Notes: a model not told the origin generated them from the sequence alone. A stretch of DNA of 5,875 nt from an uncultured Actinomycetes bacterium (GCA_903865885.1 CAIPLJ010000194.1:1-5875); one strand, 5' to 3'. Positions 1-5,778 are shown, numbered from the stretch's first letter. Numbers and translations: made by a program.

Positions 1-780
1 GATGCACATCCTGGAACACTCGTTACATATTCATGGATTCCGCGCGATGAGAATTCCCATGCTGATCGCCTTGCCAACAAAGCGCTCGATGGTGGAAGTG
101 CTCATAAGCCTGCCGCAGTTATTCAACAGAACTTTCTCACAGACCGTCTTCGTAGCGCAGAGATTCCTACATTTATCTACTTTGTTCGTCACGGCGAAAC
201 AGTTCTGACACCTTCACGTAAGTTTTCAGGCACAGGTGCTCTTGACCCAGAACTTATGCAAGAAGGCTTAGACCAAGCTGATTTAGTCGCTGAAGAATGT
301 GCAAAGTTGAGTGCAGATGTATTAATTGCATCGCCCCTGAAGCGCACGCGCCAAACTGCAGAAGCAATTGCGCGGACTACTGGACTTGAAATCACTTTCG
401 ATGAAGCGTGGTTTGAACTCTCATTTGGTTCTTGGGATGGCAAATCCATTGAAGAAGTACAAGCGGAAGATCCTGATGCATATCAAGCCTGGCTCAATTC
501 ATCATCGTATGCACCGGCTGGGGGAGAGTCCTATGACGAGGCTTCTGTACGCGTTGAAGAGGCGCTTGAAAGACTTGTTGCGGAACATCCCGGTAAGAAA
601 ATTATTGTTGTGACACATAATGGAATTATAAAGACTGCAGCGAAGATTGCTGTCGGTGGTCCAAGTGATGCCGTCTTCCATATGGATGTCACACCGTGCT
701 CAATTTCTTCAATCTCTATCTGGCCATCAGATGGACTTCGCGCGCTGCGTTCATTTAACGAGAGAGGTCACCTGCGTTGA
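1..780 (+). CDS. Bifunctional RNase HI / histidine phosphatase (CobC-like), 5'-truncated
   Basis: The reading frame is open from base 1 and ends at TGA 778-780. It gives 259 visible residues, and the start lies outside the window. Visible residues 11-30 (SWIPRDENSHADRLANKALD) match the C-terminal end of RNase HI, and D22 fits its last catalytic aspartate. After a linker of about 30 residues comes a histidine-phosphatase domain. It has the phosphohistidine motif FVRHGET (61-67, nucleophile H64), SPLKRTRQTAEAI (111-123, phosphate-binding arginines), FELSFGSWDG (138-147, acid E139) and VVTHNG (203-208, second catalytic H206). This is the Rv2228c layout known in actinobacteria, where RNase H removes RNA from RNA-DNA hybrids and the phosphatase half resembles alpha-ribazole phosphatase (CobC). 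The physiological substrate of the phosphatase half here is uncertain. An internal ATG at 256 would leave out the RHG motif, so it is not the start. The stop overlaps the start of the TerC gene, suggesting co-transcription. Confidence 0.9.
   Translation, partial: DAHPGTLVTYSWIPRDENSHADRLANKALDGGSAHKPAAVIQQNFLTDRLRSAEIPTFIYFVRHGETVLTPSRKFSGTGALDPELMQEGLDQADLVAEECAKLSADVLIASPLKRTRQTAEAIARTTGLEITFDEAWFELSFGSWDGKSIEEVQAEDPDAYQAWLNSSSYAPAGGESYDEASVRVEEALERLVAEHPGKKIIVVTHNGIIKTAAKIAVGGPSDAVFHMDVTPCSISSISIWPSDGLRALRSFNERGHLR
760..767 (+). promoter_or_regulatory. Ribosome binding site that fixes the TTG start of the TerC gene
   Basis: GAGAGAGG lies inside the last codons of the phosphatase gene, 9 nt before TTG 777. 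Together with the 4-nt stop/start overlap it supports TTG as the true initiator and translational coupling to the upstream gene. Confidence 0.6.
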
Positions 781-1676
781 TTTCAACTACCGAATGGTTT
801 GTCACAATCGGCTTCTTGGGGGCACTCATACTCTTCGATCTCAGCATTGCCATCATTCGCCGAAATAAACCAACTGGATTTGGCGAGGCGCTGACATGGA
901 CTTTAATTTATGTGGGCGCCGCAATTGGATTTGGAATTGCTCTGCCCCATTGGACTAATGCGGCCACAGGCAAAGAGTATTTCGCAGGTTGGCTAACTGA
1001 GTACGCACTCTCCGTCGATAACATCTTTGTCTTTATTATTCTGTTGGCTAATTTAAAAATTAAAAAGGAGACTCAGCAGTTAGTTCTCCTTCTTGGAATT
1101 CTTCTCACCATTGCGATGCGGGGATTACTTATTCCTATCGGCGCCACACTGGTCTCTCGATTTAATAACGTCTTTTATCTATTTGGTGCATTCCTCATCT
1201 TTACAGCCTGGAAGTTAATAAATGAAAAAGAAGAGGTCGAATACGAAGAAGGAAAAGTCGTCTCTGCACTGAAGAAACGTGGTTTCAGCACCTTTGCAAT
1301 TGCTCTCATTGCACTTGGTATTACCAACCTTGTATTTTCACTTGATTCGATTCCAGCCATTTTTGGACTTACAAAGAGTGCGTACGTTGTAACAACTGCA
1401 AATATTTTTGCGCTGATGGGACTTCGTCAGCTCTACTTCTTACTCGAGGGGCTCTTAAGCCGCCTCATTTATCTATCTCGCGGTCTTTCATTTATTCTCG
1501 CTTTCATCGGCGTGAAAATGATCCTCGAAGCGCTTCATGGAAATGGAGTTCATGTTCCTGAGGTCTCACTCGAAGTAAGCCTTGGAGTCATTGTCCTCAC
1601 TCTCGTTGTGACTGCCGTGGCAAGTCTTGCGGCGACCCGCAACGGCGGCCCAGGGGGAAAAGCTCAACTCTCATAA
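777..1676 (+). CDS. TerC-family integral membrane protein (putative metal ion exporter)
   Basis: This is a 299-residue, very hydrophobic protein with about eight or nine predicted membrane helices (roughly 7-27, 40-58, 70-92, 102-125, 131-148, 172-195, 205-224, 235-253 and 266-287). The TerC signatures are clear: acidic residues in membrane segments at FDLSIA (20-25), EYALSVDNIFVF (75-86, D81), FSLDSIPAIFGLT (187-199, D190) and ANIFALMGLRQLYFLL (208-223). The charged loop at 149-168 is probably cytoplasmic. The family is named for tellurite resistance; characterised members (Alx, MeeF/MeeY) act in Mn2+ export and metalation of secreted proteins, so metal ion efflux is the likelier role. The start is TTG at 777, whose bases overlap the TGA of the upstream gene (TTGA, 4-nt overlap). 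GAGAGAGG at 760-767 is a good ribosome binding site 9 nt upstream. No yybP-ykoY manganese riboswitch can fit, because the upstream DNA is coding. Confidence 0.93.
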   Translation: MISTTEWFVTIGFLGALILFDLSIAIIRRNKPTGFGEALTWTLIYVGAAIGFGIALPHWTNAATGKEYFAGWLTEYALSVDNIFVFIILLANLKIKKETQQLVLLLGILLTIAMRGLLIPIGATLVSRFNNVFYLFGAFLIFTAWKLINEKEEVEYEEGKVVSALKKRGFSTFAIALIALGITNLVFSLDSIPAIFGLTKSAYVVTTANIFALMGLRQLYFLLEGLLSRLIYLSRGLSFILAFIGVKMILEALHGNGVHVPEVSLEVSLGVIVLTLVVTAVASLAATRNGGPGGKAQLS

Positions 1677-1691
1677 TTCTTCATCTGCCTC

Positions 1692-1703
1692 TACAATCGC
1701 CCG
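1692..1703 (+). promoter_or_regulatory. Leaderless-type promoter (-10 box) of the divergent XdhC-like gene
   Basis: TACAAT at 1692-1697 fits the actinobacterial -10 consensus TANNNT. Its last T is 7 nt before the A of ATG 1704, so transcription would begin at or next to the start codon. No Shine-Dalgarno-like purine tract lies in 1677-1703, which agrees with a leaderless message. No convincing -35 is visible: with a 17-nt spacer the hexamer is TCTCAT at 1669-1674. The same geometry recurs at 5091-5103 and 5099-5086. Confidence 0.55.
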
Positions 1704-2612
1704 ATGTATGAAATCGCTTTAAGCGTTAATGCCTGCGTAGGCAGCAATACTCGCGCCGATGTTGCATGGTTAATTTCATCAACCGAGTCAATTATTCCCA
1801 TGAGCTTTGAAGCAATTGCCATCACACCAGGCGGTGGCAAAATAGGAAACCTCGTCAATTCAGCTTTCGATGGCCCACTTATTGAACAAGCAACGCGCAA
1901 GCTTCCTACCGGTCGCATCATCACCAGAGTCGTTACCGATTTCGAATCAATTATGTCTAATGTGCCCGCAGGAACTACATTGAAATTTGCTGTGCTGCCA
2001 TCCAATGCAATTGAAACTGGAATCTGGCAATCATTTCTAGATCGCGAATCAATCGCAATCGTCTGTCATCTCGAAGGTGATGAGATTGTAAGATCCGAAT
2101 ACTTCACATCGGTCACAATCATTGCTGCAGATCCACAGATCGCTGAAGAATTTAGTAAGAATAAATCAATGACCCTCGATCTTGGCGATCGGATTGTTAC
2201 CATCTACCATCCAATAACGAAGTTTGTCGTTGCAGGTACTGGCCCAATCGCAGACGCGCTCGCAAAAGCTGCGCAAGGTCTTGGCTGGAACGTCTCAGTC
2301 GATCCGCGCCCTTCGATGGTTGCAGGGCTAACTGCAACTTTATCTCCAATGGATTGCGTCGTAATCATGGGGCACGAGGTAGAAAGCTCAAGTAACTGTC
2401 TTAAATATGCGCTCGAAAGCAAAGCTGGATATATCGGTGCACTCGGTTCAAGGAAGATGCAAGAAAGCCGCGAAGATTGGCTCAATTATCGTGACATTAC
2501 AGATATTTCACGTGTACATGGACCGGCTGGTTTTGATATCGGAGCATCGACTCCAGATGAAATAGCAATCTCTATTCTGGCCGAGGCAATCGCAGTCTTG
2601 AAGGGTGTTTAA
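1704..2612 (+). CDS. Divergent XdhC/CoxI-family protein (cysteine-less variant)
   Basis: The protein has 302 residues. The C-terminal half is a clear XdhC Rossmann domain: a glycine-rich nucleotide-binding turn FVVAGTGPIADAL (174-186), KAGYIGALGSRKM (240-252) and the family's closing motif GPAGFDIGASTPDEIAISILAE (273-294). The N-terminal half follows the XdhC/CoxI domain in outline (TPGGGKIGNLVNSAFDGPL, 41-59), but the usual SGGCVE reads NSAFD with A54 in place of Cys, and the later CGG reads AGT with A89. XdhC proteins bind molybdenum cofactor, help sulfurate it and deliver it to xanthine-dehydrogenase-family enzymes. Loss of both cysteines suggests a changed or regulatory role, perhaps as partner of the canonical XdhC at 3950-5086. 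The ATG at 1704 lies 27 nt after the TerC stop and directly behind a TACAAT box. A small membrane protein gene and moeA follow closely, so an operon is likely. Family membership is firm; function is inferred. Confidence 0.85.
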   Translation: MYEIALSVNACVGSNTRADVAWLISSTESIIPMSFEAIAITPGGGKIGNLVNSAFDGPLIEQATRKLPTGRIITRVVTDFESIMSNVPAGTTLKFAVLPSNAIETGIWQSFLDRESIAIVCHLEGDEIVRSEYFTSVTIIAADPQIAEEFSKNKSMTLDLGDRIVTIYHPITKFVVAGTGPIADALAKAAQGLGWNVSVDPRPSMVAGLTATLSPMDCVVIMGHEVESSSNCLKYALESKAGYIGALGSRKMQESREDWLNYRDITDISRVHGPAGFDIGASTPDEIAISILAEAIAVLKGV

Positions 2613-2619
2613 TACCGTC

Positions 2620-2778
2620 ATGAATATGCAGCACACCAGTTCAGATCGTATTGAAATGAATATTATGTGGATAGTCATGGGCGTCATGTTCGTATTCGAT
2701 CTTGGCATGATTTATTACCATGTGAATATGCATAAGCGAGTCAAAGCTCTTGAAGCGCAGTTAAAGAACCAGAAATAA
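2620..2778 (+). CDS. 52-residue single-pass Met/His-rich membrane microprotein
   Basis: I recognise no named family. The frame ATG 2620 to TAA 2776-2778 fills the gap between the XdhC-like gene (7 nt upstream) and moeA (5 nt downstream). The product has a short polar N-terminus (MNMQHTSSDRIE), one membrane helix (about 14-35) and a basic amphipathic tail (HKRVKALEAQLKNQK, 38-52) resembling a short coiled coil. By the positive-inside rule the C-terminus is cytoplasmic. Eight of 52 residues are Met and three are His. M13, M16, M20, M23, D27, M30, H34, M37, V41, L44 and L48 fall at strict 3-4 spacing, forming one face of a continuous helix. GAAGGG at 2600-2605 is a possible but distant ribosome binding site (14 nt). 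The position suggests translational coupling within the molybdenum cofactor operon. An in-frame GTG at 2605 is a less likely start. Confidence 0.7.
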   Translation: MNMQHTSSDRIEMNIMWIVMGVMFVFDLGMIYYHVNMHKRVKALEAQLKNQK

Positions 2779-2783
2779 ATCTC

Positions 2784-3947
2784 GTGCGCGAAGGAACGTG
2801 GGATCAAGCCCTAGCAATTGCTGCACAGAGCTTCTCTCGTCTCGATTCACAGACCGTCTCTCTTTCAGATGCAATCGATAGGTTTCTTGCCAAAGACGCT
2901 CTCTCGCTCTGTGATTTGCCTGCATTTGAAACGTCGTCGATGGACGGATGGGCAGTTTCCGGTGAAGGCCCTTGGAAACTCATTGGCGAAGTTGCTACCG
3001 GCAAGGCATCGACGCAGGTACTTCATTACGGACAATCTTTAGCAATTGCAACGGGTGGAGTAATTCCCCAAGGAACAACATCTGTTATTCCTTGGGAGAA
3101 AGCCACCGAAAATGATGGAGAGATCTCAGGCGAAATTGAAGAAGGAGCGAATATTCGCCCAGCAGGTATGGAGAGCAAGATAGGCGATGTACTCGTCACT
3201 GCAGGAACTCGAGTTACTCCACCTATGGCAGGGTTATTTGCAGCAACCGGACATGACTCAATTGATGTAATCAAGAAACCACGGGTAGCAATATTTTTCT
3301 TAGGCGACGAGCTCATTCATTCAGGAGTTCCAGAAGATGGTGCAATTCGAGATGCACTTGGCCCACAGTTACCTGCTGTGCTTACAAAGATGGGCGCCAC
3401 CATTAGCTCGGCACAATTTGTGAAAGATGATCTCGACGTACTCAACAAGGAAATCGCCAAGGTACTCGACTCTGTTGATTTGATCATAACAACTGGTGGA
3501 ACAGCTGATGGTCCTAGAGATTACGTAAAACCTGCGCTCAATAATCTAGGCGCAACTAAGTTAATTGATTGCGTCAAGGTTCGTCCTGGCTATCACGTGC
3601 TCCTGGCTCGCGTTACTCACAGCGGTCGAGATATTGCATTCCTTGCACTGCCCGGGAATCCGCAATCCGCTCTCGCTGCCTTGTATTCATTCGGAAATCC
3701 ACTGATTACATCTTTTCTCGGCGCTACACAAGAAAAGTTAGACAATGTTGAATTAACTTCATCCCTGACTACTCCCGAAGGTTTTTCGAGATTAGTACCG
3801 GGCACGCGTGAAGGAAAGCTATTTTCACCTACTGCGTACTTAGGTTCAGCGATGTTGCGTGGAGTAGCGCATGCTCAAGGATTTGCGCTCATTAACCCTG
3901 GTAAAAATCCAGAAGGTTCAACTGCGCGCTGGATACCTTTTAATTAA
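2784..3947 (+). CDS. moeA: Molybdopterin molybdenumtransferase, MoeA family
   Basis: This 387-residue protein is close to the usual MoeA length of about 400. MoeA proteins insert molybdate into adenylylated molybdopterin to form active molybdenum cofactor in the cytoplasm. Visible motifs are the domain-1 signature SSMDGWAV (51-58, D54), ATGGVIPQGTTSVIP (89-103), NIRPAGME (123-130), GDEL (174-177), the MoaB/Mog-like TTGGTADGPRDYVKPAL (236-252) and LPGNPQSAL (289-297), then a C-terminal domain IV. Two spots differ from the E. coli pattern. The IxDxN segment reads IRDALG (188-193), and the VKPGKP segment reads VRPGYH (266-271), where the second basic residue is lost. A divergent actinobacterial MoeA lineage is the likeliest explanation. 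The GTG start at 2784 fits the family's N-terminus and follows the microprotein stop by 5 nt; no strong ribosome binding site is seen, suggesting coupling. The gene ends 2 bp from the convergent xdhC stop. Confidence 0.92.
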   Translation: MREGTWDQALAIAAQSFSRLDSQTVSLSDAIDRFLAKDALSLCDLPAFETSSMDGWAVSGEGPWKLIGEVATGKASTQVLHYGQSLAIATGGVIPQGTTSVIPWEKATENDGEISGEIEEGANIRPAGMESKIGDVLVTAGTRVTPPMAGLFAATGHDSIDVIKKPRVAIFFLGDELIHSGVPEDGAIRDALGPQLPAVLTKMGATISSAQFVKDDLDVLNKEIAKVLDSVDLIITTGGTADGPRDYVKPALNNLGATKLIDCVKVRPGYHVLLARVTHSGRDIAFLALPGNPQSALAALYSFGNPLITSFLGATQEKLDNVELTSSLTTPEGFSRLVPGTREGKLFSPTAYLGSAMLRGVAHAQGFALINPGKNPEGSTARWIPFN

Positions 3948-3949
3948 GA

Positions 3950-5086
3950 CTATTTTAATACTGGAGCTGGTTCGTCTTCGCTGGCAAGTGAGGTCTTATG
4001 AATTGCTTCAGTGCCTTTAGTTAGCGGCTGATTTGTTCCGCCTACTTGATTAGAAATAATTTCTGCAGCAATTGAAATTGCAGTCTCTTCAGGAGTTCGC
4101 CCGCCAAGATCTAAGCCAATTGGTGATTTGAGTTTGGCAAGCTCGGTATCAGTCATTCCAACTTCTTTCAGTCTTACGAGACGATCTTCATGGGTACGCC
4201 GGCTGCCCATCGCGCCGATATATCCGGCTTTGGTGCGCAGTGCGATTTCAAGTACAGGAACATCAAATTTGGGATCATGGGTCAGTACGCAGATCACTGT
4301 GCTTTCATCAACTTCGATTGTTGGAAGGTAGCGATGTGGCCAATCGATAATGACTTCATCTGCATCTGGGAAACGACGCTTGGTGGCAAAGAGTGCGCGA
4401 GCATCGCAGACAATGACGTAGTAGCCCATAAATTTGCCAATACGAGCAACCGCTGCCGCAAAATCAATTGCACCGAAGATAATCATTCGTGGTGCTGGTG
4501 CAAATGATTCTACGAAAACTGAGACATCATCCATGCGGTTTTCACCGTTAGGGCCAAGCTTTAAAGTCTTAGTGGTTCCGTGGTTCAAGAGTGCGCGGGC
4601 ACCTTCGATTGCAGCGTGATTCAATTGTGAATTTCCCAGGGAGCCTGAAGCATCGCTCTTGGTAAGGACTATGCGCGCCCCAATTCCGGATTCTGCGCTG
4701 ACCAAAGTTGCGACAGCAACTGCCTTCTTATCTTCAATCTTGGCTGCAATGTCGGCAAAATCAGGGAAGGTTGATTGATCGACATATTGAATATAGAGCT
4801 CGATGGTTCCGCCGCATGTGAGGCCAACTGCGAATGCATTGTCATCACTGACGCCATATGTAACAGATTGCGAAGTCTTGGTCTTGAGAACTTCGAGAGA
4901 TGCTTCATGGATTGCACCTTCAACGCAACCACCTGAAACGCTACCAATGACTTCGCCGGATTCGAGCACTGCCATAGCTGCACCAACTGGACGAGGCGCG
5001 GAGCTCCAAGTGCGAGTGACAGTTGCAAGAGCAAATGGTTTATTCGAGTTAAAAGAAGGCAAAACCTCTTGAATGATTTCGCGCAT
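3950..5086 (-). CDS. xdhC: XdhC/CoxI-family molybdenum cofactor maturation protein (canonical two-domain form)
   Basis: The protein has 378 residues. The N-terminal XdhC/CoxI domain carries SSAPRPVGAAM (28-38), GSVSGGCVEGA (48-58, C54) and LTCGG (89-93, C91). The C-terminal XdhC Rossmann domain has MIIFGAIDFAAAVARIGK (201-218), VCDAR (226-230), WPHRYL (249-254), LTHDPKFD (268-275), KAGYIGAMGSRR (286-297) and PIGLDLGGRTPEETAISIAAEI (322-343). XdhC proteins receive molybdenum cofactor, promote its sulfuration and load it into xanthine-dehydrogenase-type hydroxylases; CoxI-type members serve CO-dehydrogenase-like enzymes. The tail after about residue 346 is polar, acidic at the end and probably disordered. 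I chose ATG 5086: it begins right at the conserved domain (MREIIQEVL), leaves 16 bp to mocA, and sits 7 nt behind a TATACT box. The longer frame from 5167 would overlap mocA by 65 bp and adds no family sequence. The gene is divergent from mocA and convergent with moeA. Confidence 0.92.
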   Translation of the reverse strand: MREIIQEVLPSFNSNKPFALATVTRTWSSAPRPVGAAMAVLESGEVIGSVSGGCVEGAIHEASLEVLKTKTSQSVTYGVSDDNAFAVGLTCGGTIELYIQYVDQSTFPDFADIAAKIEDKKAVAVATLVSAESGIGARIVLTKSDASGSLGNSQLNHAAIEGARALLNHGTTKTLKLGPNGENRMDDVSVFVESFAPAPRMIIFGAIDFAAAVARIGKFMGYYVIVCDARALFATKRRFPDADEVIIDWPHRYLPTIEVDESTVICVLTHDPKFDVPVLEIALRTKAGYIGAMGSRRTHEDRLVRLKEVGMTDTELAKLKSPIGLDLGGRTPEETAISIAAEIISNQVGGTNQPLTKGTEAIHKTSLASEDEPAPVLK

Positions 5087-5102
5087 GACGTAAAGTATAG
5101 CG
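5069..5102 (+). promoter_or_regulatory. Leaderless-type promoter of mocA (inside the 5' end of xdhC)
   Basis: TTGAAT at 5069-5074 (-35), a 16-nt spacer and TAAAGT at 5091-5096 (-10) form a good sigma-70/SigA-like promoter. The last T of the -10 is 7 nt before the A of ATG 5103, so the start codon should be at or near the transcript's first base. No ribosome binding site is present. The -35 lies within the first codons of xdhC, and the -10 shares bases 5094-5096 with the opposing xdhC -10. Confidence 0.6.
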
Positions 5103-5122
5103 ATGCAGGTTGGAATTATCTT
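5094..5122 (-). promoter_or_regulatory. Leaderless-type promoter of xdhC (inside the 5' end of mocA)
   Basis: On the minus strand TATACT (5099 down to 5094) is a strong TANNNT -10 box. Its last base is 8 nt before the A of ATG 5086, so the transcript would have essentially no leader, and no ribosome binding site is visible. With a 17-nt spacer the -35 is AAGATA (5122 down to 5117), a weak match lying inside mocA codons. Confidence 0.5.
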
Positions 5123-5663
5123 GGCGGCCGGATCCGGTTCACGCATGGGCAGCCCTAAAGCAACCATAGAAATTGATGGCGAGCGATTAGTCGATCGAGC
5201 AGTAGCAATTTTTCACGATGCGGGTATTAAAGATGTATACGTTGTACTCGGTGCGTGGCAGGGATATATACCTGGCGCAGAAATTGTGATAAATCCCGAG
5301 TGGCAGACCGGAATGGGAAGTTCGCTACGTGCTGGACTTGAAGCCATACTAAAAAATCCAGATTATTCTCAGGCAATAATTTCATTGGTAGACCTTCCCG
5401 GGATGACATCTGCTGCCATTGCAGAAGTTGCTCGTTCTTCTCAGGAAATCGTTATGGGAACTTTTGATGGAAAGCCCGGCCACCCAGTTAAATTTGCACG
5501 AAAATATTGGAAAGAAATTGCCGAAAGCGCAACCGGAGACTTTGGTGCCCGTAATTTTCTCAAGGGGCGAGACGATGTCTTCACTATCGCCCTCGAAAAG
5601 CTAGCAATGGGAAAAGATGTCGATACCCCCGAAGATCTGACTGGATTTAAAGGCGATATTTAG
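5103..5663 (+). CDS. mocA: Molybdenum cofactor cytidylyltransferase, MocA type (MobA-like NTP transferase)
   Basis: This 186-residue nucleotidyltransferase transfers CMP from CTP to molybdenum cofactor, making the cytosine dinucleotide form used by xanthine-dehydrogenase-family hydroxylases. The Rossmann-like N-terminus has the NTP-binding LAAGSGSRMGSPK (7-19), followed by NPEWQTGMGSSLRAGL (64-79) and the metal-site region SLVDLPGM (94-101, D97). The C-terminal half has GHPVKF (126-131), GDFGAR (145-150) and DVDTPEDL (172-179). GHPV and the later GD.GAR motif favour MocA (CTP) over MobA (GTP). I infer nucleotide choice from these motifs and the adjacent XdhC genes. The length is close to the family norm of about 190. 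ATG 5103 immediately precedes the conserved QVGIILAAG, has no ribosome binding site and fits a leaderless start. It is divergent from xdhC; a PucB/YgfJ-like name would describe the same family. Confidence 0.88.
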   Translation: MQVGIILAAGSGSRMGSPKATIEIDGERLVDRAVAIFHDAGIKDVYVVLGAWQGYIPGAEIVINPEWQTGMGSSLRAGLEAILKNPDYSQAIISLVDLPGMTSAAIAEVARSSQEIVMGTFDGKPGHPVKFARKYWKEIAESATGDFGARNFLKGRDDVFTIALEKLAMGKDVDTPEDLTGFKGDI

Positions 5664-5726
5664 TTCGCATTCTGAACGTATAACGAAGGCATAACGCTTC
5701 AAAGCGCCCTCCTTTTTTCATGCGAA
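5664..5726 (+). terminator. Nested inverted repeats with T-run after mocA, possible intrinsic terminator
   Basis: Directly after the mocA stop, TTCGCAT (5664-5670) and ATGCGAA (5720-5726) form a perfect 7-bp inverted repeat. Inside it, CGCT-TCAA-AGCG (5695-5706) is a 4-bp stem with a tetraloop, and AAGG (5686-5689) can pair with CCTT (5711-5714) around it, ending in TTTTTT at 5713-5718. The inner hairpin plus T-run looks like a weak Rho-independent terminator. The outer repeat would compete with it or extend it. Confidence 0.4.
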
Positions 5727-5730
5727 TCGC

Positions 5731-5766
5731 TTGCTGGTGCAAGGCTCGGGTGTTAGGTTTCTCGCC
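5731..5766 (+). promoter_or_regulatory. Extended -10 promoter of the downstream partial gene
   Basis: TTGCTG at 5731-5736 (-35), a 17-nt spacer and TAGGTT at 5754-5759 (-10) are preceded by TG at 5751-5752, giving a TGnTANNNT extended -10. Transcription would start near 5766, leaving a leader of about 24 nt with a ribosome binding site. It lies just after the possible mocA terminator, so the next gene is probably a separate transcription unit. Confidence 0.5.
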
Positions 5767-5778
5767 ACCGTCGAAGAA

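Noticed and set aside
189..449. 86-residue minus-strand open frame opposite the phosphatase gene
   Set aside because: It lies fully antisense to conserved histidine-phosphatase motifs and has no family features or ribosome binding site that I can support.
256..780. Phosphatase as a free-standing protein starting at ATG 256
   Set aside because: This start would drop the catalytic RHG motif (codons at 187-195) and the upstream RNase H segment, which is in the same open frame.
1620..1703. Intrinsic terminator after the TerC gene
   Set aside because: The G+C-rich end of the gene has short complementary runs but no stable hairpin followed by a T-run could be found.
2605..2619. GTG 2605 as an alternative start of the microprotein
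   Set aside because: It is in frame but overlaps the previous stop by 8 nt and leaves no room for the GAAGGG ribosome binding site, which it overlaps. ATG 2620 is preferred, though not proven.
4669..5034. 121-residue minus-strand open frame within xdhC
   Set aside because: It is a shadow in another frame of the same strand as xdhC, whose motifs are clear. Its composition is low-complexity and no family is recognisable.
5087..5167. Extended 5' start of the minus-strand xdhC frame at 5167
   Set aside because: The extra 27 residues show no XdhC family sequence and would overlap the conserved LAAGSGSRMG region of mocA by 65 bp. ATG 5086 starts at the domain and has a well-placed -10 box.
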